Shown piece after piece: positions 1-13,400 of a stretch of 64,000 bases of DNA. The DNA comes from Malus domestica (lineage: Eukaryota > Streptophyta > Magnoliopsida > Rosales > Rosaceae). A program made the translations under genes and the position numbers. Below the pieces are notes generated by a model, which made no database searches, was not told where the DNA came from, and saw only the letters and a program-made list of their open reading frames with translations. The DNA is taken from the NCBI RefSeq assembly GCF_042453785.1, contig NC_091674.1:31383501-31447500 (forward strand). The letters are read 5' to 3'. Position 1 is the stretch's first letter; every line of letters begins with the position of its first letter.

Positions 1-446
1 AGCCTGTGAGGCTTGACTATATAAAACAGTATGGTTTAAGATGTCTGCTGCGTTTGTAGTTTAAATTATGTCTGCATCATGTTTCATTCATTGCATGATC
101 CATGTTTTATTTGTGTATAAGTTTTGGCTTGTGTGTTCTCGTGTCCGATATATATTTAATTATACGTATAGTGCCAGTGGATGGTTGTGAAAGGTGGAGT
201 TCTTTAATTGATTGATGGCTGTCATTGGTGCTTGGTGCCGCTGATTGTTTTTATTGAAGTTTTATATGTTTGTGGTTCTTTTTTTTGTTCAGTTCTGCTT
301 TAGATTGCAAATTTTTGTTATAATGACATAGCTTGTCAATAATGGTTGTTCAATCATATCTGATGAGATCGGTTTTACAATTTCTGTATTTGAAACTATC
401 CATTATCATTCGGTGAGTATTTTTGGTGTTTCATTGTGTTGAGAAG

Positions 447-3400
447 GTTGGGGAGTTGGAATCGCAGATTGACAGCTTTGAAGCTGAGATTGAAGGGCTA
501 ACTTTCAAGAAAGGGAAGGGCAGGCCGCCCAGACTGGTAAGAGAAAAAACTTGCATTCTTAGGAAACATGTGGTTTCTGCATTCTTTGACAATTTATTTA
601 TTTTTATTTTGTCTTGCAGACCCATCTAGAGACTTCAATTACTCGGCATAAGGCACATATAATGAAGTTAGAACTGATCTTGAGGCTCTTGGATAATGAC
701 GAGCTGAGTCCTGAGCAGGTCAATGATGTTAAAGACTTTTTGGAGGACTATGTGGAACGCAATCAGGTTTATTGTGCTTTGAAATTTATCTTTGTTTTTT
801 CTGCCTTTATAAATCAGCATATAGAACATTCTCAATCGAGGTCATGATTGCTTTTCGATTACCTATATCAGACTTTTTTATTTTGTTATGTTATTTTTCA
901 GGAGGATTTTGATGAATTTAGTGAAGTTGATGAGCTTTACAACACCTTACCATTGGACAAGGTGGAGTCCCTTGAAGATCTGGCCATTATTCCTCCTGGT
1001 CTTATCAAGGTACTTTTTTTTTTTCGTCTTTTGTTTTGCTGAATGCAATTTCTATTTAAGGTTCTTATATTCAGTTGGAGGTGTAGTTTATTTAATTTTT
1101 CATTACATTAGAAACATATATTGTCAGTTGAGATAGACATGTAAAAAAAAGAAATGATTAAAAAATCCTTTTAAACCATAGTCCGTTTTTTACGAAGTAA
1201 ATATTTGCTTATGCGTTTGTTAATCCTTTATTGACTATATAACTGCAAGATACTAGTTAGTATGTTTTTTTTTAAAGAATCTCAACTTAACTGTCCATTA
1301 TATACAAGTTATCCTGCTACCATAGGAGGAATGGATGAAAAATTGGAAAGTAGATGGCTTTTATGGCCTTCCTTATGCCACACCAGTAGAGATGCGCATT
1401 CAACATTATATTTAGATGCCAGGTTGTCTCATCTCTGTTAACTGAGTTTTTAGTTAGGACATGTGGTTGACTCATCTAAACCTATTCCTAGTTGTTTCTT
1501 TAAGTTTACAAATCAATTGTTTGCTTATCAATTTTGTTGTTTTTGTTATTTGGATTCCATTACCTTTCATGGCATCAGGTATCATATATATTTTAGTATT
1601 TTAATGACTACGTCAAAACCCAGTTTGATTTTTTATTTTTGGGGGGCAGGGTGTACCGATGCTTTGCTTGAAGACTTCTTTGGCACCACTCGCATCTCCA
1701 ATGCCTGTATGTCTCAAAATCTTGAGTCAATGGTACTTCAATGAGTAGGTTGTTGTATAGTTGAAGCGTATGGGTTCTGTTAAGGAAATTGAAGTTTGCA
1801 TCTTTAGTTTTTGATATAAACAATTGCATCCATAATTGGTGTGATGCTGCAGAATGCTGTTAAGATGTGTTTGTGGTAAACATTTTCTGATATATAACAT
1901 ATCTATTGGTCAATCATTTTTAATTCTTTTTAGTAGATTTTAAATCAAAATTGGTAAGCAATTGAATGAACCTTTGGTTTAAAGGAAGTTTAAATTGAAT
2001 AAGAAAGTCTTTCCCCCCTCCTGTTTCTCTATTAGAATATTTTAGAACTTGAAGATATGTTGATGACGTCTGCTTCCTTTCTGTAAGATGCTGTCTGATG
2101 TTGCTGTACTAAAGGTTAATCTTTCTTTTCCAGCCCGCTGTTACTTCTACTAATCAGCAGAGTGTTTCTGTACAAGAGCCAGTTGAAGATATAGTTTCCC
2201 AGGACAGTAATGCTGATAACATTCCTAGAACTCCACCTCCTAAAAGTGGTGCGCTTTCTTCTTCTCCTGCATCAACGCCAACTGGGAGTCATGCAACTCC
2301 TGTCTCTGCAAGTGTTTCAACTCAGAATCTGCCCAGTGTGCCAAGTGTTTTGGCCATTCCAGGTTTGAATGCTGTTCGGGGTGTCACAGAGAATGCAGGG
2401 GCTGCTAATTCTTCATCTCCTGTAAGCTTGTCTCCTTCTGTGAAGGAAGACGAATTAGCAAGCTTCCCTGGCCGTAGACCATCACCATCTCTTTCTGATG
2501 CTGGACTTGTAAGGGGCATCGGTCGAGGTGGCTTCTCTGCACCAATTCCATCTAGTATCCCTGTTAGCTCTAGCAATGTGGCTCCTAGTAATAGTGCCCT
2601 TGGTGCAGTTCCTTCAGTTTCTGATGTGACCAAGAGAAATATATTGGGAGCTGATGAGAGAATTGGGAGTAGTGGCGTGGTGCAGCCGCTTGTTTCCCCC
2701 ATAACTAACAGACTGATCTTGCCTCAAGCTGCCAAGGCTAGTGACGTAAGTGCACCAGTTGATTCTAGCAATGCTAGTGAGGCTGGTATACCTGGCAGAG
2801 CATTTTCTCCGTCTATGGTCTCTGGCATGCAGTGGAGGCCTGGAAGTTCCTTCCAAAACCAAAATGAAGCAGTATGTAACTTTTCACTAATAAGGATTTC
2901 TTCAATCTTTCTCTCTCTATCTCTCATACACTTTGTTAATTTCCAGTTTTATACATAGGTTGCATGGCCTAATGCAACCTCGAATGTATACCATTTGTAG
3001 AATTGAAAATATGCTTGTGTTTTGCGGCTTTGCCATTATATTTATTCTTTATCTCATTGCATTCTTGGATTCAAATTTTATGGACTAGATAAAGTTTGTG
3101 ATATTTAAAGTCAGTTAACCAATTTTCAGGGGATGTTTCGAGGAAGAACTGAAATTGCACCTGATCAGAGGGAGAAGTTTTTGCAGCGGCTCCAACAAGT
3201 GCAGCAACAAGGTCATAGTACCATTCTTGGCATGCCTCCTCTTACAAGTGGAAATCATAAGCAATTTTCTGCACAGCAAAACCCACTTTTGCAACAGGTA
3301 CTGTACTTTTTGTAGAATCAGCTGTTTGTGTTCCTTCTGATTCAGTGAAATGTGGACAAATGTAATTCATATCAAACTTTCATGGAAACGGATTGATATT

Positions 3401-6110
3401 TTTTTTCCCACAATAATCTCTGTGGCTGCACTTTGTTGATCATCCAATTCTTTGCACATTGCTTTAGTTAATGTCATGAATAATCATATCCATCATTTAT
3501 TACTGAATAAGGTATGCTTATTTGGTGCAAGAGTTATTATAGATGACATTCGATTATATGTGCAGTTTAATTCGCAAAACTCATCAGTGTCTTCTCAAGC
3601 TGGCCCTGGACTAGGAGTACAGCCCCCAGTTCTTGGTACTGTTCCACCTACCACCTTACAGCAGCAGCTAAATTCTATCCATCAACAATCTAATCAACAG
3701 GCATTGATGTCGAGTGGACCAAAAGAAGGTGGTAATCTTCATCCTAATTCAGTTTGCGATATTGTTCTAATGTTTTCTATTTTCCTTTTCTTTATTTGTG
3801 CTATCTTAGCTTGACTCTTTTATTTATTGTTTCCACAAAGAAGTGAAAAGACTGAATTGAATACAGAAAACTAAAATACGTAGGAATTGTTTTGTAATGA
3901 AAAAATTCACGATCAATAAAGAGTGGCAGTTTCTTGTCTAGACCCACACTACACCAAACACTTGGGATCAAATTTAAAGTGGCGGACTGTACTGATCAGC
4001 CCTGTGTAACATGGATGCATTATCATCGAAACTGAATGATCTGTTTTATTTGATGCAGATGTAAGTCATCCAAAAGTTGAGGACCAGCAACAACAACAGA
4101 ATATACCTGATGATTCTACTGCAGACTCTACTCCTAATTCTGGACTCGTAAAGAATCTAATGAATGAAGATGACTTGAGCGCCTCATATGCAATTGATTC
4201 TCTGGTATGAATATTTTCTTGATTACTATATATTATGATTTGTTGCCAATATTCTTTATCTTCTTCTATTCGATTTTTAACTGGTTCTTAGGGAAAAATT
4301 GTTTTAGTGTAGAGCGGTTAGTAAATCTTTAGCATTGTAGTTGTATTATTTTTTTCAAAAAATGTAAAGGCAGAGCAAGATGAACAGATTGGCTCTGTAC
4401 TGCCTGCCCAAGTGGAATACAGAAAAGGATAGGCATACAAAAGTTGTGTCAAACTTCCTTTATTCCAAAACGCTCTCAATTTCACATAGCATTCTGACCA
4501 CTTGACATTTAGCAGTAAAAAACTTATTTGGACTCTTGTTAATTTATTTGTGGAACAATGGATGTGGAATGTGGCTTGATTTTTGTTACTGAACTTATTT
4601 TTTGAAGGCCGGAGTTTCTGGCTCTTCCACAGAGCCTGCTCAAGTACCACGAGATATTGATCTCTCTCATGGGCAACCTTTACAGTCCAATCAACCTTCT
4701 GCTAGCCTTGGTGTTATTGGCAGAAGAAGTGTTTCTGATCTCGGTGCAATTGGTGATAACCTTTCTGGATCAACTGCTAATTCTGGGGGAATGCATGATC
4801 AGTTGTATAACTTTCAGATGCTTGAGGCTGCTTACTACAAGCTTCCACAACCCAAAGACTCAGAACGTGCAAGGAGCTATAGTCCAGTATGACCCGATTA
4901 TATTTATCATTTGATCTGCCTTTTACTGTGAATAAGAGTCGTGCTTTTGTTTAATACTCGTCTTCATTCCTTTTATCATCAACAGAGGCACCCTGCAATA
5001 ACACCTCTTAGCTACCCTCAAGCACAAGCACCTATTGTTAACAATCCTGCCTTCTGGGAACGGTTAGGTCTTGAACCATATGGCACTGATACACTGTTCT
5101 TTGCATTTTACTATCAGCAGGTACTTTTTATAAATTGAATCACATTCAACGGTGTATGATAAATCACTATAAAGTATAAACTTGTGCTCAATTCCACTAT
5201 TGCCTGCAGAACACTTATCAGCAATATTTGGCTGCAAAAGAATTGAAGAAGCAATCTTGGAGATACCACAGGAAATATAACACTTGGTTTCAACGACATG
5301 AGGAGCCAAAAGTTGCCACGGATGAATATGAACAAGGGACGTATGTGTACTTTGACTTTCATATTGCAAATGATGATCTACAACATGGATGGTATGTTTT
5401 ACTTATCCTTTAGTTTCACGTTCAAGTTTCTTTGTGTCGTCGTACTTGGTGTTGCGGAGTCTAAGTAGTCAGAATTGAGCTCCCACCCCCCACCCGGGCA
5501 GCCTTGAGAATTTGGGGGCCCTAGGCGAGCCTTTGAATTGGGGCCCTAGAGTTCTTTGACTACCGACCCTTTGTACATTGGTATGTGTAAAAAAAAAAAA
5601 TTCGGTAAATACATGAACAAGTTTATTTTAACATCAAATATCATTAAAAATTAATATCAAAAGAAGAAAGACATACAAACATTACTTAAATATTACGCAT
5701 CTCAGGTTTTAGATGCATATGTACAAATTAAGTTTACATAACCTAAATTTTCAACCAATTCTTTTTCAATTGCCTGTGATTTTATTTTTTGATATTTTTA
5801 TTGAATCTAAATTGTAAAAAGTTAAATATGTATATATATTTTCTCGGGTTTGCTTCCCATTTGTGTTAAATTATTTAGATTTGTGGCTTGTTTGTGACAA
5901 CACACGTACAATCACACTTGTTATAGAAAAACTGGTATCGTTATCGAAAAACAATCAGTTAATGTGCTTGACATTTTTGTTTTCATTGATGATATAATGG
6001 ATTTAACTATGATTACGTTTTGTTGTGGTACGTTACGGTACAGGTGCCAAAGGATCAAAACAGAGTTCACTTTTGAATATAACTATCTTGAAGATGAACT
6101 TATTGTATAG
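447..6110 (+). CDS. NOT3: CCR4-NOT complex subunit 3 (NOT3/NOT5 family), 3' part of gene, 12 exons
   Basis: Scaffold subunit of the CCR4-NOT deadenylase, which shortens mRNA poly(A) tails. Exons follow GT-AG and keep frame: 447-536, 620-766, 902-1009, 1650-1706, 2134-2871, 3130-3297, 3566-3731, 4059-4204, 4608-4886, 4986-5120, 5210-5391, 6044-6110 (TAG). They encode 760 residues. The N-terminal Not3 coiled-coil domain is present only from [14 protein letters not shown] onward; the preceding exons lie left of the window, so 1-446 is intron. The coiled-coil part continues through [18 protein letters not shown] long Ser/Pro/Gln-rich linker follows (exons 5-8). The C-terminal NOT box includes [20 protein letters not shown] and ends [12 protein letters not shown]. 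The Arabidopsis protein is about 845 residues, so roughly the first 80-100 residues are missing. The 57-nt exon 1650-1706 was placed by frame and splice sites. Family assignment is firm. Confidence 0.95.
5480..5570. mobile_element. possible hAT-type fragment in NOT3 intron
   Basis: The 652-nt intron before the last NOT3 exon contains a GC-rich patch in AT-rich DNA, with two GGGGCCCTAG-like stretches. It resembles the end sequence of the hAT element at 49010-49933 (GGGCC-type motifs next to 'ttgaggcc'). No terminal inverted repeat pair or target duplication was found, so this is a weak call. Confidence 0.3.
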
Positions 6111-6587
6111 AAGATGTTGAGAGGTTGCTACAGCGTTGATCCTGAACCCGTCATGGTATTCGACATAGTTCAATTGGGGGAAGATGTGATGTGATGTGAC
6201 CTTTTATTAAATTGTTTGGCCGTTTGTTCTGTGCAGGTCAGGTTGTATAGTAAGAATGGGGCTGGAAATTCTTACTTTGGGGCTCTCCTTCTTGACCGAG
6301 TACAGCTTACTTAATAGGCTTAATGTTATTGGTCGTATCGAGTGTTTTAATCTTTCAACTGTAATGAAATACAACAAATGCACTGCTTGCTGTTTCTTCA
6401 AAACTCCTCTTAGTCGAGTTGCCGAGTTGGTAGTGCGCGGTATATCATGGTGGTTGTGTCTGCTCTTGCAATATGACGTGGTGTGCAAAATTGATGATGG
6501 GTTACACAAGGTACGTGTATATTGAGACTATTTAGTTTAACCCTACTTCCTTTCCCAGGCTTATAACTTGAAGTAGCACCGTAGCAC
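6111..6587 (+). other. NOT3 3' UTR and flank up to the satellite edge
   Basis: This stretch lies between the NOT3 stop and the first satellite-like sequence. A possible 3'-UTR intron (GT near 6153, acceptor 'gtgcag' near 6237) precedes transcribed-looking sequence. No independent gene is supported. The repeat signature ('acaaattattgagaatcttatt') begins just after 6588, so the array starts less than 0.5 kb from the stop codon. Confidence 0.5.
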
Positions 6588-7860
6588 TAGCGTGGAAAAT
6601 CATTATTAACACAAATTATTGAGAATCTTATTGATTGACAAAAATGACATGAAAGTAGGCTTGAGTTCGATACTTTAGAAAATAAGAAAATCGATCTCAA
6701 ATTGTGATTTATTGCTCACAGTTTTTATGAACAATTAAAATTTTGAACATTTGCAAATTTTTTGGTTTACCCGTTAAAGAAAGTTTTATAAGTTCTTTAG
6801 AAGCAGTTCAACTATTTATTGATAACACATTTTTCATGTGTTTGAGTAGAAATATAAATAAATGTTGGCAGGGAGTGAAAGTGATAGCCGAGTTTGAAAA
6901 ATTACTAAATACTATACAAATTATTGAGAAGCTTATTGATTGACACAAAAGTAGGCTTATGTTCGTTACTCTATAAATTAGCAAAATTGATAAAGCGTGA
7001 TTTATAATTCAGTTTATATGAAAATTTTAAATTTAGAACATTTGCAAATTTTTTGGTTTATGCATTAAAGAAAGTTTTATAAGTTCTTTATAAGCAGTTG
7101 GACATTTATTGATGCACATAAGCATTTTTTATGTGTCAAGTAGAAATATAAATAAAACACTAGCTTCAGTCAAAGTGATAGCCGACCGTGAAAAATCGCT
7201 AAATGTCCTATAGATATTATTGAGATGCTTATCGATCGATGAAAATGGTACGAAAATAGGCATAAGTTCGTTACTTTGGAAATTAGCATAATCGATCTCA
7301 AATCGTTACTTATAGCTCGTAATTTTTGTGAATAATACAAATTTTGAACATTTGCAAATTTTTTTGTAGATTCTTTAGAATTAGTTGGACAATATATTGA
7401 TATACATAAGCATTTTTTATGTGTTGAATAATATAAATAAACAGTGGCAGAGAGTGAAAATCATAGCCAAGTTTTAAACATCACTAAATGCTTTTCACAA
7501 ATTATTGAGAAGCTTACGGTGGACGAATATGACATGAGACTTAAGGCTTATGTTCGTTACTTTAGAAATTAATAAAATTGATCTCAAATTGTGACTTATA
7601 GCCCATATTTTCTGTGAAAAATACAAGTTTTATACATTTGCAAATTTTTTTGGTATGCGCAATAAAGTTTTGTAAGTTCTTTAGAAACAGTTGGACAAAT
7701 TTATTGATACACGAGCATTTATTATGTGTCGAATAAAAATATAAATAAACAGTGGCAGAGAGTGAAAATCATAGTTAAGTTAAGTTCGTTACTTCAGAAA
7801 TTAGCAAAATCGATCTCAAATCATGACTTATAGTTCATAGTTTTTGTGAAAAGTACAAAT

Positions 7861-9065
7861 TTTGAGCAAAGATTTTGGTTTGTGCATTAAAGAAAGTTTA
7901 TAAGCTCTTTAAAAGCAATTAGAATATTTATTAACACACCTAAGTAATTTTCACAAATTTTTTATGTGTAAAGTAGAAAAATAAATAGACACTCGCAGAG
8001 AGCGAAAGTGATATTCGAGTTTTGAAAAGTCACTAAAAACCCTACACAAATTCTTGCAAAGCTTATCGATAGACGAAAATGGCACGAAAATAGGCTTAAG
8101 TTTGTTATTTAGAAATTAGCAAAATTGATCCCAAATCATGATTTATAGATCACGTTTTTATGATAAATATAAATTTTGAACATTTGCAAATTTTTGGTTT
8201 ACACATTAAAAAAAGTTTTTTAAGTTCTTAAGTAGTTGGTCAATTTATTGATGCACAGGAGTATATTGGTTGGATTTTTATGAGTCAAAAAGAAATATAA
8301 ATAAACATTGGCGGAGAATCAAAGTGATAGATGGGTTTGAAAAATCACTAAAAGCGCTACAAAAATTGTTGACAAGCTTATTGATCGATGAAAATGATAC
8401 AAATGTAGGCTTAAGTTCGTTACTTTAGAAATTAGTAAAATAGATCTCAAATCGTGACTTATAGCTCATAGTTTTTGTGAAAAAACTGAAATTTTGAACA
8501 TTTACGGATTTTTTTTATTTACGCATTAAATAAAGTTTGATAAGTTCTTTAGAAGCAGTTGAACAATTTATTGATACATAGAAGTATTTTTTACGGATTT
8601 TTTTATGTGTCAAGTAGAAATATAAATAAACATTGGTAGAGAGAAAGTGATAGCCGAATTTGAAAAATCACAAAATGCCCTATGCAAATTATTGAGAAGC
8701 TTAAGATCAACGAAAAGAACACGAAAGTAGGCTTAAGTTCATTACTTTAAAAATTAACAAAATCGATCTAAAATCGTGACTTATAGCTCACAGTTTTTGT
8801 GAAAACATTCAAATTTTGAACATTTGTAAATTTTTCGGTTTACGCATTGAAAAAAGTTTTATAAGCTCGTTAGAAGCAGTTGGACAATTTATTGATACAC
8901 ACAAGTATTTTTTGTGGATTTTTTATGTGTCAAGTAGAAATATAAATAAATTATTGGCGGAGAGTGAAGGGGATAGTCGAGTTCAAAAAAGCACTAAAAG
9001 CCCTACACAAATTATGGAGAAGGTTATCGATCGAAGAAAATGACACGAAAGTAGGCTTCAATTCA
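7861..9065. repeat. Higher-order cassette C-D-E-F, copy 1
   Basis: Four successive monomers carry variant-specific differences. C has 'attagaatatttattaacac', 'aatagacac' and 'gatatt(c)cgagtttt'. D has 'ttgatgcac', 'gtcaaaaagaaatataaat' and 'gatagatg'. E has 'tttacg(g)att', 'attaaataaag' and 'ccctatgcaaatt'. F has 'aaacattcaaatttt', 'catttgtaaatttttcgg', 'ttttttgtgg', 'gggatagtcgag' and 'gtaggcttcaatt'. The same order returns near 11350 and 22560. Confidence 0.75.
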
Positions 9066-12000
9066 TTACTTTAGAAATAAGCAAAATCGATCTCAAATCG
9101 TGACTTATAGCTTACCATTTTTGTGAAAATTTCAAATTTTAAACATTTGCAAATTATTTGCTTTACGCATTAAAGAAATTTTATAAGTCCTTTAGAAACA
9201 ATTAAACAATTTATTGATACACATAAGTATTTTTTATAGATTTCTTATGTGTCAAGTAGAAATATAAATAAACATTGGTGGACAGTGAATGTGATAGCCG
9301 AGTTTGAAAAATCACTAAAATCCCTACACAACTTATTGAGAAACTTATCGATCGAAGAAAATGACACGAAAGTAGGCTTAAGTTCGTTACTTTAGAAATT
9401 AACAAAATCGATCTCAAATCGTGACTTATAACTCACAGTTTTTGTGAAAAATTCAAATTTTGAACATTTGCAAATTTTTTGGTTTATGCATTAAAGAAAG
9501 TTTTGTAAGTTCTTTAGAAGTAATTGGACAATTTATTGATACACATAAGTATTTCTTATGGATTTCTTATGTGTCAAGTGGAAATATAAATAAACATTGG
9601 GGGACAGTGAAAGTGATAGCCGAGTTTTAAAAATCACTAAATGCCCTACACACATTATTGAGAAGTTTATCGATCGACGAAAATGACATGAAAATAGGCT
9701 TAAGTTCGTTACTTTAGAAATTAGCAAAATCAATCTCAAATTGCGACTTATAGCTCATAGTTTTTGTGAAAAATACAAATTTTGAACATTTGCAATTTTT
9801 TTTAGTATTGCACTATATAGAAAGTTTTGTAGGTTTTTTAGAAACATTTGGACAATTTATTGATACACATGAGTATTTTTTTATGTATTTTTTATGTGTC
9901 GAATAAAAATATAAATAAACAGTGGCAGAGAGTGAAAATCATAGCCAAGTTTTAAAGATCACTAAATGCTTTTCACAAATTATTGAGAAGCTTATGGTCG
10001 ACGAATATGACACAAGACTAGGCTTAAGTTCGTTACTTTAAAAATTAGCAAAATCGATCTCAAATCGTGACTTATAGCGCATAGTTTTTGTGAAAAATAC
10101 AAATTTTGAACATTTGCAAATTTTTTTGGTATGTGCAATAAAGAAAGTTTTGTAAGTTTTTTAGAAGTAGTTGGACAATTTATTGATACACATAAGTTTT
10201 TTTTTTATGGATTTTTTATGAGTCAAATAGAAATTAAAAAAAAACCTGGGCGAAGAGTGAAAGTGGTAGCCGAGATTGAAAAATCACTAAAATTCCTACA
10301 CAAATTATCGAGAAACTTATCGATCGAAAAAAATGACATGGAAGTAGGCTTAACTTCGTTACTTTATAACTCACAGTTTTTGTGGAAAATTCAAATTCTG
10401 AACATTTGCAAATTTTTTGGTTTACGCATTAAAGAAAGTATTGTAAGTTCTTTAGAAGTAGTTGGACAATTTATTGATACACAAAAGTATTTTTTATGGA
10501 TTTTCATGTGCCAAGTAGAAATATAAATAAACATTGGCATAGAGTGAAAGTGATAGCCGAGTTAGAAAAATCATTAAATGCCCTACACAAATTATTGAGA
10601 AGCTTATCGATAGACGAAAATGACACGAAAATAGGCTTAAGTTCGTTACTTTAGAAATTAGCAAAGTCAATCTCAAATCGTAACTTATAGCTCATAGTTT
10701 TTGTGGAAAAATACAAATTTTGAACATTTGTATATTTTTTTGGTATGCGCAATAAAGAAAGTTTTGTAGGTTCTTTAGAAGAAGTTGGACAATTTATTGA
10801 AACACATAAGTATTTTTTTTCATGGATTTTGTGTCGAATAAAATATAAATAAACAGTGGAAGAGAGTGAAAATCATAGCCAAGCTTTAAAGATCACTAAA
10901 TGCTTTTCACAAATTAATTAGAAGCTTACGGTCGACGAATATGACATGAGACTAGGCTTAAGTTCGTTACTTTAGAAATTAGCAAAATCGATATCAAATC
11001 ATGACTTATATCTCATAGTTTTTGTGAAAAATACAAATTTAGAATATTTGCAAATTTTTTTGGTATGCGCAATAAAGAAAGTTTGGTAAGTTCTTTAGGA
11101 GCAGTTGGACAATTTATTGATACACATAAGTATTTTTTATGGATTTTTTATGTGTTGAATAAAAATATAAATAAACAATGGCAGAGAGTAAAAATCATAG
11201 TCAAGTTTTAAATATCACTAAATGCTTTTCACGAATTATTGAGAAGCTTACGGTCAACGAATATGACACGAGACTAGGCTTAAGTTCATTACTTTAGAAA
11301 TTAGCAAAATAGATCTCAAATTGTGACTTATAGCTCACAGTTTTTGTGAAAAATTCAAATTTTGAACATTTGCAAATATTTTGGCTTATGCTTTAAAGAA
11401 AGTTTACGAGCTCTTTAGATGCAATTAGAATATTTATTAACACATCTAAGTAATTTTCGCAAATTTTTTTATGTGTAAAATAGAAAAATAAATAGACATT
11501 GGCAGAGAACAAAAGTGATATCCGAGTTTTGAAAAGTCACTAAATGCCCTGCAAAAATTCTTGCGAAGCTTATCGATAGACAAAAATGGCACAAAAGTAG
11601 GCTTATGTTCGTTATTTAGAAATTTGCAAAATTGATGCCAAATCGTGACTTATAGCCCACAGTTTTTGTGAAAAATATAAATTTTGAACATTTCCAAATC
11701 TTTTGGTTTACGCACTAAAAAAAGTTTTATAAGTTTTTAAGAAACAGCTGGACAATTTATTGATGCACGGAAGTAATTTTTTTGAATTTTTATGTGTCAA
11801 AAAGAAATATAAATCAATATTGGTGGAGAGTCAAAGTAATAGATGAGTTTGAAAAATCACTAAAAGCCCTACAAAAATTGTTGAGAAGCTTATCGATCGA
11901 TGAAAATGATATGAATGTAGGCTTAAGTTCGTTACTTTAGAAATTAGTAAAATAGATCTCAAATCGTGACTTATAGCTCACAATTTTTGTGAAAATTTGA

Positions 12001-12466
12001 AATTTTGAATATTTACGAATTTTTTGGTTTACGCATTAAATAAAGTTTTATAAGTTCTTTAGAAGCAGTTGCACAATTTATTGATACACAAAAGTATTTT
12101 TTACGGAATTTTTATGTGTCAAGTAGAAATATAAATAAACAGTGGCAGATAGTGAAAGTGATAGCCAATTTTGAAAAATCACGAAATGCTCTATGCAAAT
12201 TATCGAGAAGTTTATAGATCGACGAAAATGACACGAAAGTAGGCTTAAGTTTGTTACTTTAGAAATTAACAAAATCAATCTTAAATCGTGACTTATATAG
12301 TTCACAGTTTTTGTGAAACATTCAAATTTTGAATGACACACCCCGATCCAGAGAATCAAGGCGTGCTGGTCGTCACGTGGGCGTGACGTAGCCAAAAGTG
12401 CGACACGGAAGCAAGATATAACAGAAATATGAAGGAATTTAAAGCAATCACTAGCAGTAACAACCT

Positions 12467-12632
12467 AGAGGTCGCACTTGGTGCGATGGCAAGTGCCTTC
12501 GCCCATGAGCGGTAGGTCTCGGGTTCGAGACTTGGGAGCAGCCTCTCCATAAATGGGGGTAAGGCTAGCCGACATTTACCTCTCCCAGACCCTGCGTAAA
12601 GCGGGAGCCTTGTGCACTGGGTACGACATTTT
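12467..12632 (+). mobile_element. Au-type SINE nested in solo LTR 1
   Basis: A tRNA-derived short retroelement with a pol III A box (around 'tggtgcgatggcaagtgcc') and B box ('ggttcgagac'), followed by the unit ending 'gcactgggtacgac' plus a short T-rich tail. This is the organisation of the angiosperm Au SINE family, which I recognise by sequence. A perfect 17-bp target duplication, actagcagtaacaacct, lies at 12450-12466 and 12633-12649. The intact duplication suggests a fairly young insertion. Confidence 0.92.
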
Positions 12633-13084
12633 ACTAGCAGTAACAACCTACTAGTATAAAAGGATGAGTTATAAGGTAAAACACACGAATTCAGAGCGTA
12701 GGTATAAGTGCAGTCAAGTAGGACCATAATTAAAGTATAACACCCGCAGGTGAGTCCTACATGTAGAACGTCTGCAGAATGCCGAAAAAGACCTCGTGAG
12801 CCACCAACTGCTAACTAGAACCTGGAGGGGCGCAAAACAAAGATGAGTGGGTCAGTAAAACCAAAATTTTCCAAAACATTTCATTTAAAACATTTCTAAC
12901 CCCTCACCGTAAAACCTGTATACTTTCCCAGAAAAATAGTATATAAACATATATATATATATATATACATATATCATCAAAACTCAGCTTACCATCTGTC
13001 AACATAACATCTCAGAAAGAATATGCCATGCCATGCCATGCCAAAATATAATATGAATGCATCAATATAACTCAGGTGAAATAA

Positions 13085-13400
13085 TAAATCAACCGGAGAC
13101 CCTACAGTGGTCATGTACGGCTGATTTTATAGCTCAATATCCCATCCAGCCGGAGTCACCAACTGTGACCTGTACGGCCGTGCCGGAGTCACCAACTATG
13201 ACTTGTACGACACTACACTGCACATAAGTCGGAACTACCTATAGTAGTCTGTACGAATAAGATGGTGAAATAATACGGTCTAGTGCTTCTCTCATCAATC
13301 ATCTGTGCACATAATCTAAAGTCACCCACCAGTCGGAACCCCTCTAATGGTCTATACGACTGGCATGTCGAAACCACCTCTAGTGGTCTGTACGACATCC
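13085..13400. repeat. Degenerate short tandem repeats inside solo LTR 1
   Basis: A run of imperfect units of roughly 25-45 bp based on 'cggagtcaccaactgtgacc' plus 'tgtacg(g/a)c'. Units occur near 13093, 13150, 13182, 13230, 13333 and 13370. It ends near 13396. No gene is supported here. Confidence 0.6.
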
